Positions 50,661-60,044 of a stretch of DNA of 64,000 nucleotides are shown here, in pieces (the stretch's first letter is position 1; each line of letters opens with the position of its first letter). Location of the stretch: contig NZ_JAAXPA010000002.1 of assembly GCF_012396235.1 (NCBI RefSeq), forward strand, positions 62,001-126,000, read 5' to 3'. The translations under genes and the position numbers were made by a program. Under the pieces are notes generated by a model. The model did not search any database and had not been told where the DNA came from. It worked only from the letters and a program-made list of their open reading frames with translations. The stretch comes from Rhodococcus opacus (GTDB taxonomy: Bacteria > Actinomycetota > Actinomycetes > Mycobacteriales > Mycobacteriaceae).

Positions 50661-50996
50661 CTACTCAGGTTGTGACACCCCGTCGAGGAGCAGGGTGTCG
50701 TCGCTGTCGGGCACGTCCGTCGACGGCGGTTCCTGCCGGGCAGCCACCTCTTCCCGCCTGCGGCGGGCGATCTCACTGCGGATCTGATCGGTCATCTTGC
50801 GAGTGGCGGTCTGGATCAGCCGGCCCCGCGGATTGTCCGGCAACCCCTCCCGCGGCCAGTGCCGGGCCGCCGCGAGCAGCGCCTCCTGCACCGCGTCCTC
50901 GGATCCCTCGAAATCACCGGACCTCCGCACGAGCGCACCGAGGACCTGCGGCGCGAGTTCGCGCAGCAGGCCCTCGATTTCGGCGTCGGTTCTCAC
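50661..50996 (-). pseudogene. Truncated ECF-type sigma factor fragment (SigJ/ECF41-like with DUF6596)
   Basis: 111 aa where about 400 are normal. The start, EIEGLLRELAPQVLGALVRR, GDFEGSEDAVQEALLAAARH and RGRLIQTATRKMTDQIRSE, is sigma region 2 of the group that pairs with YCII proteins. The frame ends after DDTL, exactly where the LLFLCCHP segment should follow, so the sigma-4 and C-terminal domains are deleted. Its ATG overlaps the stop of the YCII fragment (ATGA), the usual operon arrangement. Probably non-functional. Confidence 0.75.
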
Positions 50997-51364
50997 AGAT
51001 CGGTGTCGGGTGCGCCCATCACCTGACGCACCTCGATCGGATGCTGGATCGGCACCCCGTCCGGACCCGGTGCCGCCGACGTCTGAGCGGCGATCTCCAG
51101 CGCCCGCTCCTCCGATTCGACGTCGACCATGCGGTACCCGGCGAGCAGTTCCTTCGATTCGGGGAACGGTCCGTCGGTCACCACCGGAGCGCCCTTGCCG
51201 TCGAACGTGACACGTTTCGCGAGGTCCGGTCCGGCGAGCCCCTGAGCGTCGACGAGTTCACCCCTGGCGACGAGCTCCGCGTTGAGATCCTGCTGGAACC
51301 GGATGTGCGCCTGCGCGTCCTCGGGGTCTCGACATACTTCGGGAACCTTTCGAGGAAATCTCTC
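50993..51364 (-). pseudogene. YCII-domain (DGPF) protein fragment lacking its N-terminus
   Basis: In frame from 51364 down: DPEDAQAHIRFQQDLNAELV, then GKGAPVVTDGPFPESKELLA, the DGPF hallmark, and VDVESEERALEIAAQTSAAP. The first 20 or so residues of the family (MKYLLLIY-type strand) are missing, and the frame runs directly into the stop codon of the acyltransferase gene with no standard start codon apart from an internal GTG at 51184. Paired with the truncated sigma factor downstream. Evidently a remnant left by deletion beside the acyltransferase gene. Confidence 0.72.
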
Positions 51365-52804
51365 TCAGCGGTGCCCGGCGTGCAGACAGTCCTCGAACAA
51401 AGTGCGCACCTCGTCGACGTGCCGGTCGAGATCCGCCAGGTCCCAGCCGACGGTCGGCACGGGTGCGAGGACGTCGACGTCGACCGTGCCGGGGTGCGCG
51501 ACCAGCGAGTTCCGCCACATCCGTTCGCCCGCGTTGTGGATGACGATCGGCACGATCGGCACGCCCGCCTGCATCGCCAGGTGGAATCCGCCCTTCTTGA
51601 ACCTGCCGAGGCGCGGAGTCGGCGAGCGGGTGCCCTCGGGGGCGATCGCGATGGAGATGCCGGACTGCAGTTTCTCCACCGCCGGGCGGAGGGCCGCCCT
51701 CGCCTTCGTGCTGTCCGCCCTGTCGATGTACGCGACGTCGAGCAGAGCCCCCACGGGAATGAACCGGGGATCCCGCGCGGCCTCCTTCTTCGCGACGCCG
51801 GTGACATCGCGCCGGATGACGCTGCCGATCACCAGCATGTCGAGCGAACTCTGGTGATTGAACATGAAGACCGCGGGCCTGGCCGACCACGCGTTCTCCT
51901 TGCCCTTGATGCGCACGTTGATCCCACAGATAGCGAGCGCGAGATCCGGGCCGAAGCTGCCGACCAGGTTGGCGCCCGTCTGCCGGTTCTGGGTGAGCAG
52001 GCCGGCGGAGACACCGAACGCGGCCGCCCCCATCAGAGCGCCGATCGCGGTGGTGGTGCGGGCGATGGACATCGGGTCGGCGCCGCTCTCCGGAGGTCGC
52101 AGATTCACCGACGGCCACCCGTTCTGCCGCGCGGTCGCCGCCAGCTTGCGGTCGGGATTCAGTGCCACGGGATGTCCCACCGACTTCAGCATCGGAACAT
52201 CTTCTGCGCCGTTGGAGTACGCGAAGCTGTCACCCAGATCCGCTCCGTGCTGCTCGGCGTACTCGCGCAGTGCCTCGGCCTTGGCGGGACCCCACAGCGG
52301 CGGCGATTCGAGCTTCCCGGTGAGCATTCCGTCCAGAACCGCGGGCCGGGTACACAGCACGTCCTCGGCGTCGATGTCGAGGTCCGCGGCCACCGACAGT
52401 GCCTGATAGGGGGTGGCGGAGGTCGCCATCACCACCCGGTGACCGGCGTGCCGGTGCGCGGCGAGCAGTCCGCGGACCTCCGAGAAGATCATCCTCGCGA
52501 TCTCCTGGCGGAACAGCCGCTGCCCCCACTCCTGCATCTCGTCCTCCATGCGCCCGGCCAGGCTCTGCACACCGATGCGCATCAGGTTGCCGACATCGGC
52601 ACCCCGGAAGCGGGTCTCCACCGCGGCGCCCGTGGTGCGCAGAAGCTCGGCCACGCTGATGTCGAAGCGACGCAGGCGATCCCGATAGACGACGCTCGCG
52701 GAGTACCCGCTGATCAAGGTGCCGTCCAGATCGAACGCGGCGAGGGTGCCTGGGCCGGGAACGGCGGCCGCGATGTCGTCGTGGAGACTGCGGAGATCGC
52801 TCAT
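51365..52804 (-). CDS. plsC: HAD hydrolase-PlsC fusion, 1-acylglycerol-3-phosphate acyltransferase
   Basis: 479 aa, two domains. N-terminal HAD-IB phosphatase (FDLDGTLISG near 24, VVMATSATPYQAL, YSNGAEDVPML), then a PlsC acyltransferase domain from about 270 with NHQSSLD (the HX4D motif) and APEGTRSPTP. Corresponds to Rv2483c. Adds the second acyl chain to lysophosphatidate; the HAD half might dephosphorylate phosphatidate or a related product. ATG 52804 lies four bases after the plsB stop, so they are coupled. Confidence 0.92.
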   Translation of the reverse strand: MSDLRSLHDDIAAAVPGPGTLAAFDLDGTLISGYSASVVYRDRLRRFDISVAELLRTTGAAVETRFRGADVGNLMRIGVQSLAGRMEDEMQEWGQRLFRQEIARMIFSEVRGLLAAHRHAGHRVVMATSATPYQALSVAADLDIDAEDVLCTRPAVLDGMLTGKLESPPLWGPAKAEALREYAEQHGADLGDSFAYSNGAEDVPMLKSVGHPVALNPDRKLAATARQNGWPSVNLRPPESGADPMSIARTTTAIGALMGAAAFGVSAGLLTQNRQTGANLVGSFGPDLALAICGINVRIKGKENAWSARPAVFMFNHQSSLDMLVIGSVIRRDVTGVAKKEAARDPRFIPVGALLDVAYIDRADSTKARAALRPAVEKLQSGISIAIAPEGTRSPTPRLGRFKKGGFHLAMQAGVPIVPIVIHNAGERMWRNSLVAHPGTVDVDVLAPVPTVGWDLADLDRHVDEVRTLFEDCLHAGHR

Positions 52805-52808
52805 CTAC

Positions 52809-55067
52809 TCACCTACCACCCATCTGGTCGAGATTCTCGTGCGCGATGGCCCGGATGCGCAGCACCCGATCGATCAGGGTCTGGAGTTCGGCCTCGAACT
52901 CGACCCGCCGGGCCGCCATGTTCTCGGCATTCGGTTCGACCAGGCCCCGGTTTCGTGCCAGCTTGAGCGCGGTCGTGAAGAGCTCGGCCGAAATCGACTC
53001 GCTGCTCCCGATCTGCTGCCGGAGACGTCGCTGCTCGGCGAGCGCGAGGCACGACGTCATGAAGGCCTTCTCGTCGAACTTCCGATCCACCGGAGTCCGG
53101 AGCAACTGGCCCGCGACCACGGCGTACGCCTCCAGGAACGGCTGCAGAACCCGATGTGCCAGGTGAATACGCATCCCGGACAACAGGTTCGCGGCGTGCT
53201 GCGGGTCACCCAGATTCGACTCCCACGCCGGGTCGATGAGATCCAGTTCGGCCCGCAGTTCCTTCCGGAAGCTGTCTTTCTCGCTGAAGAAGAATTCGAA
53301 CTTGAGGAGATCGCGAATGCGCAGTGCCGCATCCCATCCGTCGTTCAGCGGATCGGTGAACTGCTGATCGGCGGCCGCTCGCAGCACCATCTCCGCGATC
53401 GCCCGCATCACCAGGAAGTGAATCGTGTTGTTGCGGTAGAATGCTGCCACGAGATGCTGATCCCGGCCGAGGTAGAACACCCGCTCGCTGCCCTGATCGA
53501 AACTCCGCAGCACCCCGGAATCGAGGTGGGTCCGCACCGCCTTGCGGATCACCTCGGGGTGGGTCAGGTCCACATCGCCCGCGGTCGGCAACGAGCGCGC
53601 GGTGATGTAGTCGACGAGCGGCCCGAGGATCCCGCCGACCTCGGCGACGGTGAGCGCGCGGTCCTCGATGCCGAGAAACGCGAGCATCACGAGCGACGAC
53701 GCGGTGACGGGTGTGACCTCGTTGATGCGGTGACACACCTCGAACGCCGTCTTCTGCACCGCCAGCCGCAGGTCGTCCTCCTGGCCGAGGTAGTCCGCCA
53801 GCGACATCGGCCTGCCGACGTTGACGTGCGCGACACCGTGCCGTTGACCCTGCGCCCGAACGTATCCGAAGAGCCAGCGCAGACTCTCCTTGCTCTTCGC
53901 CTGGCCGTGCGCCTCCGCCGCCATCGCCCCGACCTCGTAAAGCTGGTCGTAGGTCAGCGACACCGGGACGAGGTACACATCGGACATCCCGCTGTCCTGG
54001 AAGGCCTTCGCGAGGTAGTTGAGCAGACCGAACCGCGGCGGCCGCAACTTCCCGGTGCGGCTGCGCCCGCCCTCGATGTACCACTCGAGGTTGAACCGCT
54101 TGGTGAGCAGGTAACGCATGTACTCGCGGAGCGTCCACTTGTAGATCTCGTCGCCGTCGAACTTCCGGCGAATGAACACGGTGCCGCTGCGCTTGCCGAT
54201 CGGTCCGATCGGCCAGAAATTGATGTTCAGACCGCCCATCACATGGTTGAGCGGAAGGTCGTTCGCGAGCAGCGCCGGGCGCAACACCAGCGGGTCGAGG
54301 TACGAGCGGTGGCTGGGCAGGAACACCAGGGAATGTTCCTTGTTCAGCTCCCGCAGCTCGTCGAGCCGGGTGGTGTCGACGTCGAGGCGGTAGGCGCGGG
54401 AGAAGTAGCGGCCCAACTGGTCCCACAGCGCGATGGCGCGCCTGCTCTGCGCGGCGACCATCTCGTCCAGTGCCCCACGGGCCCGGCGATCCACCTCGGC
54501 GACGGGGACGTTCAACTTCGCGGACAGCTCCCGGGTGCCGTCGTGGTATCGGCTGGCGTCGGTGATCTCGTCGACGACGAACCTCGACACCTTGTACTGC
54601 GTACCCAGCAGGGTGCGCTCGGCCCGCTCGAGGGTCAGCGCGGCCTGGCGGCGGATGAAATCCGGAAGCGACCCACCGCCGTTCTCGGCGAGCCGCCGTT
54701 CGAGGTCGCTGAGCGGGGCCGGATCGCCTTCCAGAACCTGGCACCGGGCCGGGTCGTCGCGCATCACCCGGCGCTGCATGTTCTGGCCGGGGTGCAGCGG
54801 ATCACGCAGCGACAACGTCTCCCGGAATCGTTGCGCGCCGTCCGGATGGGTCTCCTTCGGCAGCCACACCACCCGGAGCGGGGTGAGCAGCGGATCATCA
54901 TTCCGGCGCACGAGATCGGCGAGGGCCTGGTCGGTGACGCGGACGGTCGGAGGCGGCTGACCGGAGTCGTTCGCCTGTCGCTCCAGCCACGTGCGCAGAA
55001 CGTCGTCCTCCATGTCGCTCATCGTCTCGATGAGGTAGACCCGCGGCCGTGTCCTCTGCTCGTCCAT
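52809..55067 (-). CDS. plsB: Glycerol-3-phosphate 1-O-acyltransferase
   Basis: 752 aa, the long membrane-associated PlsB. Acylates sn-glycerol-3-phosphate. Motif I PSHRSYLDPLV (HX4D), motif II region GTVFIRRKFDGDEIYKWTLR, motif III YIEGGRSRTGKLRPPRFGLL, motif IV VYLVPVSLTYDQLYE. ATG 55067 has AAAGG upstream. Sits between the WS/DGAT and HAD-PlsC genes as in Rv2482c-Rv2484c, so the operon makes phosphatidate and then storage lipid. Confidence 0.95.
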   Translation of the reverse strand: MDEQRTRPRVYLIETMSDMEDDVLRTWLERQANDSGQPPPTVRVTDQALADLVRRNDDPLLTPLRVVWLPKETHPDGAQRFRETLSLRDPLHPGQNMQRRVMRDDPARCQVLEGDPAPLSDLERRLAENGGGSLPDFIRRQAALTLERAERTLLGTQYKVSRFVVDEITDASRYHDGTRELSAKLNVPVAEVDRRARGALDEMVAAQSRRAIALWDQLGRYFSRAYRLDVDTTRLDELRELNKEHSLVFLPSHRSYLDPLVLRPALLANDLPLNHVMGGLNINFWPIGPIGKRSGTVFIRRKFDGDEIYKWTLREYMRYLLTKRFNLEWYIEGGRSRTGKLRPPRFGLLNYLAKAFQDSGMSDVYLVPVSLTYDQLYEVGAMAAEAHGQAKSKESLRWLFGYVRAQGQRHGVAHVNVGRPMSLADYLGQEDDLRLAVQKTAFEVCHRINEVTPVTASSLVMLAFLGIEDRALTVAEVGGILGPLVDYITARSLPTAGDVDLTHPEVIRKAVRTHLDSGVLRSFDQGSERVFYLGRDQHLVAAFYRNNTIHFLVMRAIAEMVLRAAADQQFTDPLNDGWDAALRIRDLLKFEFFFSEKDSFRKELRAELDLIDPAWESNLGDPQHAANLLSGMRIHLAHRVLQPFLEAYAVVAGQLLRTPVDRKFDEKAFMTSCLALAEQRRLRQQIGSSESISAELFTTALKLARNRGLVEPNAENMAARRVEFEAELQTLIDRVLRIRAIAHENLDQMGGR

Positions 55068-55084
55068 CACGCCAGCCTTTCCTT

Positions 55085-56539
55085 TCACCCGCGGCCCAGT
55101 TCGACGATCTCGTCGAGACTCTCCTGCAGGCACGACATGAACCGCGCCGGCTCGGTGACGGCGGCGGTGTCGAGATTGACGCCGATGCAACACGTGCCGA
55201 CGTGGGAGACGAGGGTGGCCATGACCGCGCAGCCGGGGGCCGGGCCGAACGGGAACATCCGCTCGATCCGGGCACCCGCGAGGTACACGGGCACGGGGAC
55301 ACCGGCGACGTTGCTGGCCTGTAGATCGAGTCCCGTCGACTGCGAGAGGTACCAGTTCGCCAGCACCACCGTCGGAAGCCGGACCAGGAGCGGGGCGGCC
55401 GAATCCAGCAGTCCGAGTGCGGGTTCCTGGCGCAGCCCCAGGATGATCGCGCGCACCTTCTCGATCCGCGCGACGGGGTCGCGCTCACCGACCGGTCCGG
55501 CGAATCGGGCCGCGGCGAACCGGTTGCCACCCGTGGGATCCGACGCCGAACGCATGCTCACCGGCATGCCCACCGGAATCGTCTCGAGGTCGTGGCCGAA
55601 CGATTCGTGGTAGCGGCGGAACCCGCCCAACAGGGCCGCCACGTACGCGTCGTTCAACGACCCGCCGGCGACGTGAGCGGCGGAACGCAGTTCGTCGACA
55701 CTCACCTCGAGCACCCCGAACCAGCGCCCCAGTCCGCGGTCGCGGAGCAGGTCCGAACCCGTGGTCGGGGGAGGGGTCACCACCCTGCGGATGGAGTTCG
55801 CGTAACCGGCAACCTCCGTGACACTGCCCACCGGATCGCCGACGACGGTCATCGCCGTCCGCACCGCGCCCCGGATCAAGCCGCCGAGACGACCGGGGGC
55901 GCTGCGCACGTTGTCGAGTGCCTGCTCGAACAGGGCACCGCCGCCCGACATCTGCTCCGGTAACGGCGCAGGGCGATCCGGTTTGTCCGGCGACGGTTCG
56001 GGGCGCCTGCTGTGCAGCAGCGTCATCAACTGGATGCCGCCGAGACCGTCCGTGATGCTGTGGTGCGTCTTCACCACGTAGACGGCGCGGCCGTCGTCGA
56101 GTCCCTCGATGAGCATCGCGCTCCACGGCGGCCGGGCGCGGTCGAACGGCTCGGTCGCCATGTGCCTGCACATCCGCAGCGCGTGGTCGAACGTCGCCGG
56201 CTCCGGCAGGCGCACCCGCGACAGGTGATAGTCGAGATCGAACTCGGGGTCGACCGACCACATCGGGTTGCCCAGCCGCAACGTCGGCTCCACCACCCGC
56301 ATCCGGATGCGCGGCACCATGTGCGACGCCCATTCGTGGGCGCGCACCAGCCGGTCCCAGTCCGGCGGTTTGTCGAGCACGTCGACCGCGACGATCGGTG
56401 AGCGCAGCTTCGGCTGCACCTCCTCCATCCGCCACATCCCGGTCTCGAAGTCGGACATCGTGCGGTCCGCTCCCCAGGCGACGTCGGAGAAATCCACGTC
56501 GACGGCACTCGGCGGTATCAGAGGTTCGCCGTCGGCCAT
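55085..56539 (-). CDS. Wax ester synthase/diacylglycerol acyltransferase (WS/DGAT)
   Basis: 484 aa. Condensing-type acyltransferase fold with active-site HHSITDG (159-165), and C-terminal landmarks SLNDAYVAALLGGFRRYHE, NRFAAARF and NVAGVPVPVYLAGARIERMF-type region. Makes triacylglycerol from diacylglycerol and acyl-CoA, or wax esters. Starts the lipid operon at ATG 56539; 17 bases separate it from plsB. Rhodococci have many such enzymes, so this one's share in oil storage is unknown. Confidence 0.93.
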   Translation of the reverse strand: MADGEPLIPPSAVDVDFSDVAWGADRTMSDFETGMWRMEEVQPKLRSPIVAVDVLDKPPDWDRLVRAHEWASHMVPRIRMRVVEPTLRLGNPMWSVDPEFDLDYHLSRVRLPEPATFDHALRMCRHMATEPFDRARPPWSAMLIEGLDDGRAVYVVKTHHSITDGLGGIQLMTLLHSRRPEPSPDKPDRPAPLPEQMSGGGALFEQALDNVRSAPGRLGGLIRGAVRTAMTVVGDPVGSVTEVAGYANSIRRVVTPPPTTGSDLLRDRGLGRWFGVLEVSVDELRSAAHVAGGSLNDAYVAALLGGFRRYHESFGHDLETIPVGMPVSMRSASDPTGGNRFAAARFAGPVGERDPVARIEKVRAIILGLRQEPALGLLDSAAPLLVRLPTVVLANWYLSQSTGLDLQASNVAGVPVPVYLAGARIERMFPFGPAPGCAVMATLVSHVGTCCIGVNLDTAAVTEPARFMSCLQESLDEIVELGRG

Positions 56540-56663
56540 GCCCACCCTCATTCGGTTGCTCGAGTTGCCCTCAGCTGCTGCTTTTCCAGTGTGGACCCGC
56601 CCCGCAGATCGCGTCCCTGGTTCCGGCGGATTACGCACCGGACTTTCTGTCCAAGGTGAGGAC

Positions 56664-57107
56664 GTGCCGACTCTCCACCACGCGACGCTCGACAGGATCG
56701 ACCCGGCCACGCTCTACCGGATCATGGTGCTGCGGACCGACGTGTTCGTCTTCGAACAGGGCATCGTGTCGGAACCCGAACTCGACGGACGCGACCTCGA
56801 ACCGACCACCACCCAGTTCTGGGCGGAGGAGGACGGCGAGGTTCTCGCGACACTGCGGGTGCTGGCCGACGAACCGACACTGCATCTCGGACGGGTCGCC
56901 ACCGCCGCCCCCGCCCGGGGGCGGGGGCTCGCGGGACAACTGCTCGAAGCCGTGTTCGAGGCGTTCCCGGCACCCATCGAGATCTCCGCCCAGGCCTACC
57001 TCGAAAACTGGTACGGCCGTTACGGTTTTCGCAGTACCGGTGAGAACTACCTCGAGGCGGGTATCGACCACCTGCCGATGAGGCGCTCCGCGCCCGTGCG
57101 TGGTTGA
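56664..57107 (+). CDS. GNAT-family N-acetyltransferase, ElaA-like
   Basis: 147 aa. LYRIMVLRTDVFVFEQGIVS near the N-terminus is the ElaA-type start, LGRVATAAPARGRGLAGQLL the acetyl-CoA loop, and AQAYLENWYGRYGFRSTGEN the C-terminal strand motif. GTG 56664 has AAGGTGAGG upstream. Divergent from the lipid operon. Acceptor unknown. Confidence 0.87.
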   Translation: MPTLHHATLDRIDPATLYRIMVLRTDVFVFEQGIVSEPELDGRDLEPTTTQFWAEEDGEVLATLRVLADEPTLHLGRVATAAPARGRGLAGQLLEAVFEAFPAPIEISAQAYLENWYGRYGFRSTGENYLEAGIDHLPMRRSAPVRG

Positions 57108-57157
57108 CGAGTCTCCGGACTCCTTCATCACTCACGGAGTTGTCGTAGGCTGCCGAC

Positions 57158-57652
57158 ATGGCGAAAAGCTTCGAATACTCCGAACAGATCGCGTACCCCC
57201 TCGACCGGGTGCACGCGACGGTGACGGATCGGGCGTTCTGGCAGCATCGGTTCGAAGAGGCGCCGGAGAAACTCACCCTCGACGACAGCCGCGGCCCCGG
57301 CACCCTGACGGCGACGATGCGCGACACCATCGGCGCGTCGTCCCTCCCCGGGCTGGTCCGCAAAGTCGTCTCGGGTGAACTGAAGGTCGAGCGTGCCGAC
57401 GAATGGGGTGCACTCGACGGTGACCGCGCCGACGGCCGGATCAGTGGCAGCTCCACCGGGATCCCGGTGAAGATCGAGTGCACGTCGGTGCTCCGCGCGT
57501 CGGTCGACGTCACCGTCCTGGATGTAGCCGGATCGGTGCATGTCAAGATTCCGCTCGTCGGCGGACAGATCGAGTCCCTCGTCAGGAAGCTGGTCGGCGA
57601 CATGGTCGGGCAGGACCGCGACGCGATCGAGAAGTGGCTCGGCGACAGCTGA
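57158..57652 (+). CDS. DUF2505 (SRPBCC-like) protein
   Basis: 164 aa. Starts MAKSFEYSEQIAYPLDRVHA, which fits the START/SRPBCC helix-grip fold of DUF2505, common and uncharacterised in actinobacteria; GELKVERADEWGALDGDRAD and the C-terminal helix RKLVGDMVGQDRDAIEKWLG complete it. No signal peptide. May bind a hydrophobic ligand; no function is known. Convergent with soxR, three bases apart. Confidence 0.85.
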   Translation: MAKSFEYSEQIAYPLDRVHATVTDRAFWQHRFEEAPEKLTLDDSRGPGTLTATMRDTIGASSLPGLVRKVVSGELKVERADEWGALDGDRADGRISGSSTGIPVKIECTSVLRASVDVTVLDVAGSVHVKIPLVGGQIESLVRKLVGDMVGQDRDAIEKWLGDS

Positions 57653-57655
57653 CGC

Positions 57656-58135
57656 TCACACCCCGGACGCCGGGTCGTCGAGTTCGACGTCCAGCGTGCG
57701 GGCACCCGGTCCCGCCGTGCCCAGCCGGTCGTGGGTGTTGACGATCGCGCAACTCCCGAGCGACAGGCACCCGCAGCCGATGCAGCCGGTCAGGTTGTCG
57801 CGGAGCCGGATCAACTGCTCGATCCGCTGATCCAGATCCGCGTGCCACCGCGTCGAGAGCTTCTCCCAGTCCTTCCGGTTCGGCGTGCGGCCCTCGGGAA
57901 GGGTCCCGAGGGCGTCCCGGATCTCGGCCAGCGGAATCCCGACCCGCTGGGCGATGCGGATGAACGCGACCCGCCGCAGCGTGTCCCTGCGATAGCGACG
58001 CTGATTGCCGGACGTCCGCCTGCTGGTGATCAGCCCCTCGCGCTCGTAGAAGTGCAACGCCGACACCGCCACGCCACTGCGCTCCGACAGCTGTCCCGGC
58101 GTCAGTTCCTTGGCTCTCCACTCGGGCATCTCCAC
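57656..58135 (-). CDS. soxR: Redox-sensitive MerR-family regulator SoxR
   Basis: 159 aa. MerR HTH domain ([40 protein letters not shown]), a dimerisation helix and the [2Fe-2S] motif [12 protein letters not shown] near 117-128, which defines SoxR. Oxidation by redox-cycling compounds switches it on. GTG 58135 lies nine bases after AAAGG; an ATG at 58129 or TTG at 58144 are alternatives. A SoxR-like box is 25 bp upstream. In actinobacteria SoxR usually controls small local regulons. Confidence 0.93.
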   Translation of the reverse strand: MEMPEWRAKELTPGQLSERSGVAVSALHFYEREGLITSRRTSGNQRRYRRDTLRRVAFIRIAQRVGIPLAEIRDALGTLPEGRTPNRKDWEKLSTRWHADLDQRIEQLIRLRDNLTGCIGCGCLSLGSCAIVNTHDRLGTAGPGARTLDVELDDPASGV

Positions 58136-58159
58136 GACAGGCAACCTTTCACGCGGTTA

Positions 58160-58177
58160 CCTGAACAATACTCGAGG
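58160..58177. promoter_or_regulatory. Candidate SoxR box
   Basis: On the minus strand CCTCGAGTATTGTTCAGG, 18 bp, 12 of 18 matches to CCTCAAGTTAACTTGAGG including both outer half-sites. Fills the gap between the nitrobindin stop and soxR start. Confidence 0.55.
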
Positions 58178-58708
58178 TCAGTCGCGGCGGAGATGTCCGT
58201 GCAGGTGGTGCGTGAGCGGAGTCAGGTCGTGCGCCATCCACAGGTCGTACGTGAGGTCGCCGCCGCGCACCGACAACTGTCGCCGGATGCTGTGCACCGG
58301 TTTCGCGTCCGGCGACGCGCTCAGCGCCACCATCGACAACTCGATGGTCCCCTCCCGGATCTGACCACGGTGGATCTCGGTGAATCCGGTCGGCTGGGCC
58401 ACGAGCAGTTCCGCCTCGTCCTCGGCGACGAGCCGCAGGAACCCGGACTCCGAGTGCAGCGGCCGCCCGCTGCCCGCCTCCCGTGTCCGAGACCGGTACG
58501 CCAGGAACGGTTTACCGGTGGGGGCGAATTCGATCTCCTCGGTGTACGCGAAGTTGTCGATCGTCGGGTACGCGCCCTCCCCCTCGCCGCGCCACAGACC
58601 GGCGAACGGTGCCAGGGCGGAGGGAACGGACGGAAGTGGGGGCGTGTTCGCAGGCGAACTCGCCGCCGCATCCGAGTGCGCCGGCGAGAGAGTCGAGTTC
58701 TCGTCCAT
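58178..58708 (-). CDS. Nitrobindin-like heme-binding protein (peroxynitrite isomerase family)
   Basis: 176 aa. After a low-complexity leader (1-30) comes the ten-strand nitrobindin/THAP4 barrel: GLWRGEGEGAYPTIDNFAYT (the GxWxGxGxGxYP hallmark), FAPTGKPFLAYRSRT, and a C-terminal MAHDLTPLTHHLHGHLRR where the heme-ligating His is expected. The family binds ferric heme and isomerises peroxynitrite to nitrate. ATG 58708 has GGAGG upstream. Next to soxR, which fits a nitrosative or oxidative stress role. Confidence 0.86.
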   Translation of the reverse strand: MDENSTLSPAHSDAAASSPANTPPLPSVPSALAPFAGLWRGEGEGAYPTIDNFAYTEEIEFAPTGKPFLAYRSRTREAGSGRPLHSESGFLRLVAEDEAELLVAQPTGFTEIHRGQIREGTIELSMVALSASPDAKPVHSIRRQLSVRGGDLTYDLWMAHDLTPLTHHLHGHLRRD

Positions 58709-58815
58709 GAGATACCTCCGCCGTTTCACGGTACTCGCCTGCGGCGCCGAGGGACACGGTCGGCCGCGAAGTGTTTGAGCGTGCCTGCCGGGCCCGCCGG
58801 CATTACCGTCTAGAC

Positions 58816-60033
58816 ATGAACGCGTCCGGTTCTGCACCGCTGGGGGCCAACTCCGAAGTCGGGCAGCTGCGTGCCGTCCTCCTGCACCGGCCCGGGGACG
58901 AACTGAAGCGGCTCACGCCCCGCAACAACGACCAACTGCTCTTCGACGGACTGCCCTGGGTGGACCGCGCGCAGGAAGAGCACGACGCGTTCGCAGACCT
59001 CCTGCGCTGCCGCGGCGTCGAGGTCCTGCTGCTGTCCGACCTGCTCACCGAGACACTCGGCGCCAGCGGCGCCGCCCGCATACAGGGCATCGGCGCAGCC
59101 GTCGACCCGCGCAAACTCGGGCACACCCTGGCGCAGGAACTGGCCGCGCACCTCCGCGGTGTCCCGGCCCCCGAACTCTCCACCATCCTCACCGCGGGGA
59201 TGACCTTCGACGAACTGCCCGTCGCGGCCAACACGGCGTCGCTGGTCCGGCGCATGCACCACGGCGGCGACTTCGTCATCGACCCGCTGCCCAACCTGCT
59301 GTTCACCCGGGACTCGTCGTTCTGGATCGGACCCCGCGTGGCGATCACGTCCCTCGCCCTGCCCGCCCGCGTCCGCGAGACGTCCCTCACCGACATCATC
59401 TACGCCCATCACCCGCGTTTCCGTGGCGCCCGGCGCGCCTACGAATCCCACACGGCTCCCGTCGAAGGCGGCGACGTCCTGCTCCTCGCACCGGGAGTCG
59501 TCGCCGTCGGAGTGGGGGAGCGCACCACGCCGGCAGGCGCCGAGGCGTTGGCGCGCAGCGTCTTCGAGGACGAACTGGCACACACCGTGCTGGTGGTCCC
59601 CATCGCGCAGGCCAGGGCGTCGATGCACCTCGACACCGTCTGCACGATGGTCGACCACGACGCCGTCGTGATGTACCCGATCATTCAGGACACGCTGTCG
59701 GCGTTCACCATTCACCGCGAGGACAAGGGCGTGTCGATCCGCGGAGCGGACCCGTTCCTGGCCGCCGCCGCCGAGGCCATGGGCATCGGCAAACTGCGCG
59801 TCATCGACACCGGACTCGACAACGTCACCGCCGAACGCGAGCAATGGGACGACGGAAACAACACGCTCGCACTCGCACCCGGCGTCGTCGTCGCGTACGA
59901 ACGGAACGTCGAGACCAACGCCCGGCTCGAGGCGTCGGGAATCGAGGTACTGCGGATCGCCGGTTCCGAACTCGGGTCGGGTCGCGGCGGACCCCGCTGC
60001 ATGTCCTGTCCGGTGGCCCGCGACCCGCTGTAG
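58816..60033 (+). CDS. arcA: Arginine deiminase
   Basis: 405 aa. Converts arginine to citrulline and ammonia. Guanidino-modifying fold: [46 protein letters not shown] (catalytic His region), and the C-terminal [15 protein letters not shown] with nucleophile C398. ATG 58816 lies seven bases after TACCGT with no ribosome site, so the mRNA may be leaderless. No arcB, arcC or arcD next to it, so it probably serves arginine breakdown for nitrogen and not a full fermentative pathway. Confidence 0.95.
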   Translation: MNASGSAPLGANSEVGQLRAVLLHRPGDELKRLTPRNNDQLLFDGLPWVDRAQEEHDAFADLLRCRGVEVLLLSDLLTETLGASGAARIQGIGAAVDPRKLGHTLAQELAAHLRGVPAPELSTILTAGMTFDELPVAANTASLVRRMHHGGDFVIDPLPNLLFTRDSSFWIGPRVAITSLALPARVRETSLTDIIYAHHPRFRGARRAYESHTAPVEGGDVLLLAPGVVAVGVGERTTPAGAEALARSVFEDELAHTVLVVPIAQARASMHLDTVCTMVDHDAVVMYPIIQDTLSAFTIHREDKGVSIRGADPFLAAAAEAMGIGKLRVIDTGLDNVTAEREQWDDGNNTLALAPGVVVAYERNVETNARLEASGIEVLRIAGSELGSGRGGPRCMSCPVARDPL

Positions 60034-60044
60034 GCGGCTCCGCC

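Noticed and set aside
58816-60033. Full arginine deiminase fermentation operon
   Set aside because: Only arcA is present; no ornithine carbamoyltransferase, carbamate kinase or antiporter gene is adjacent.
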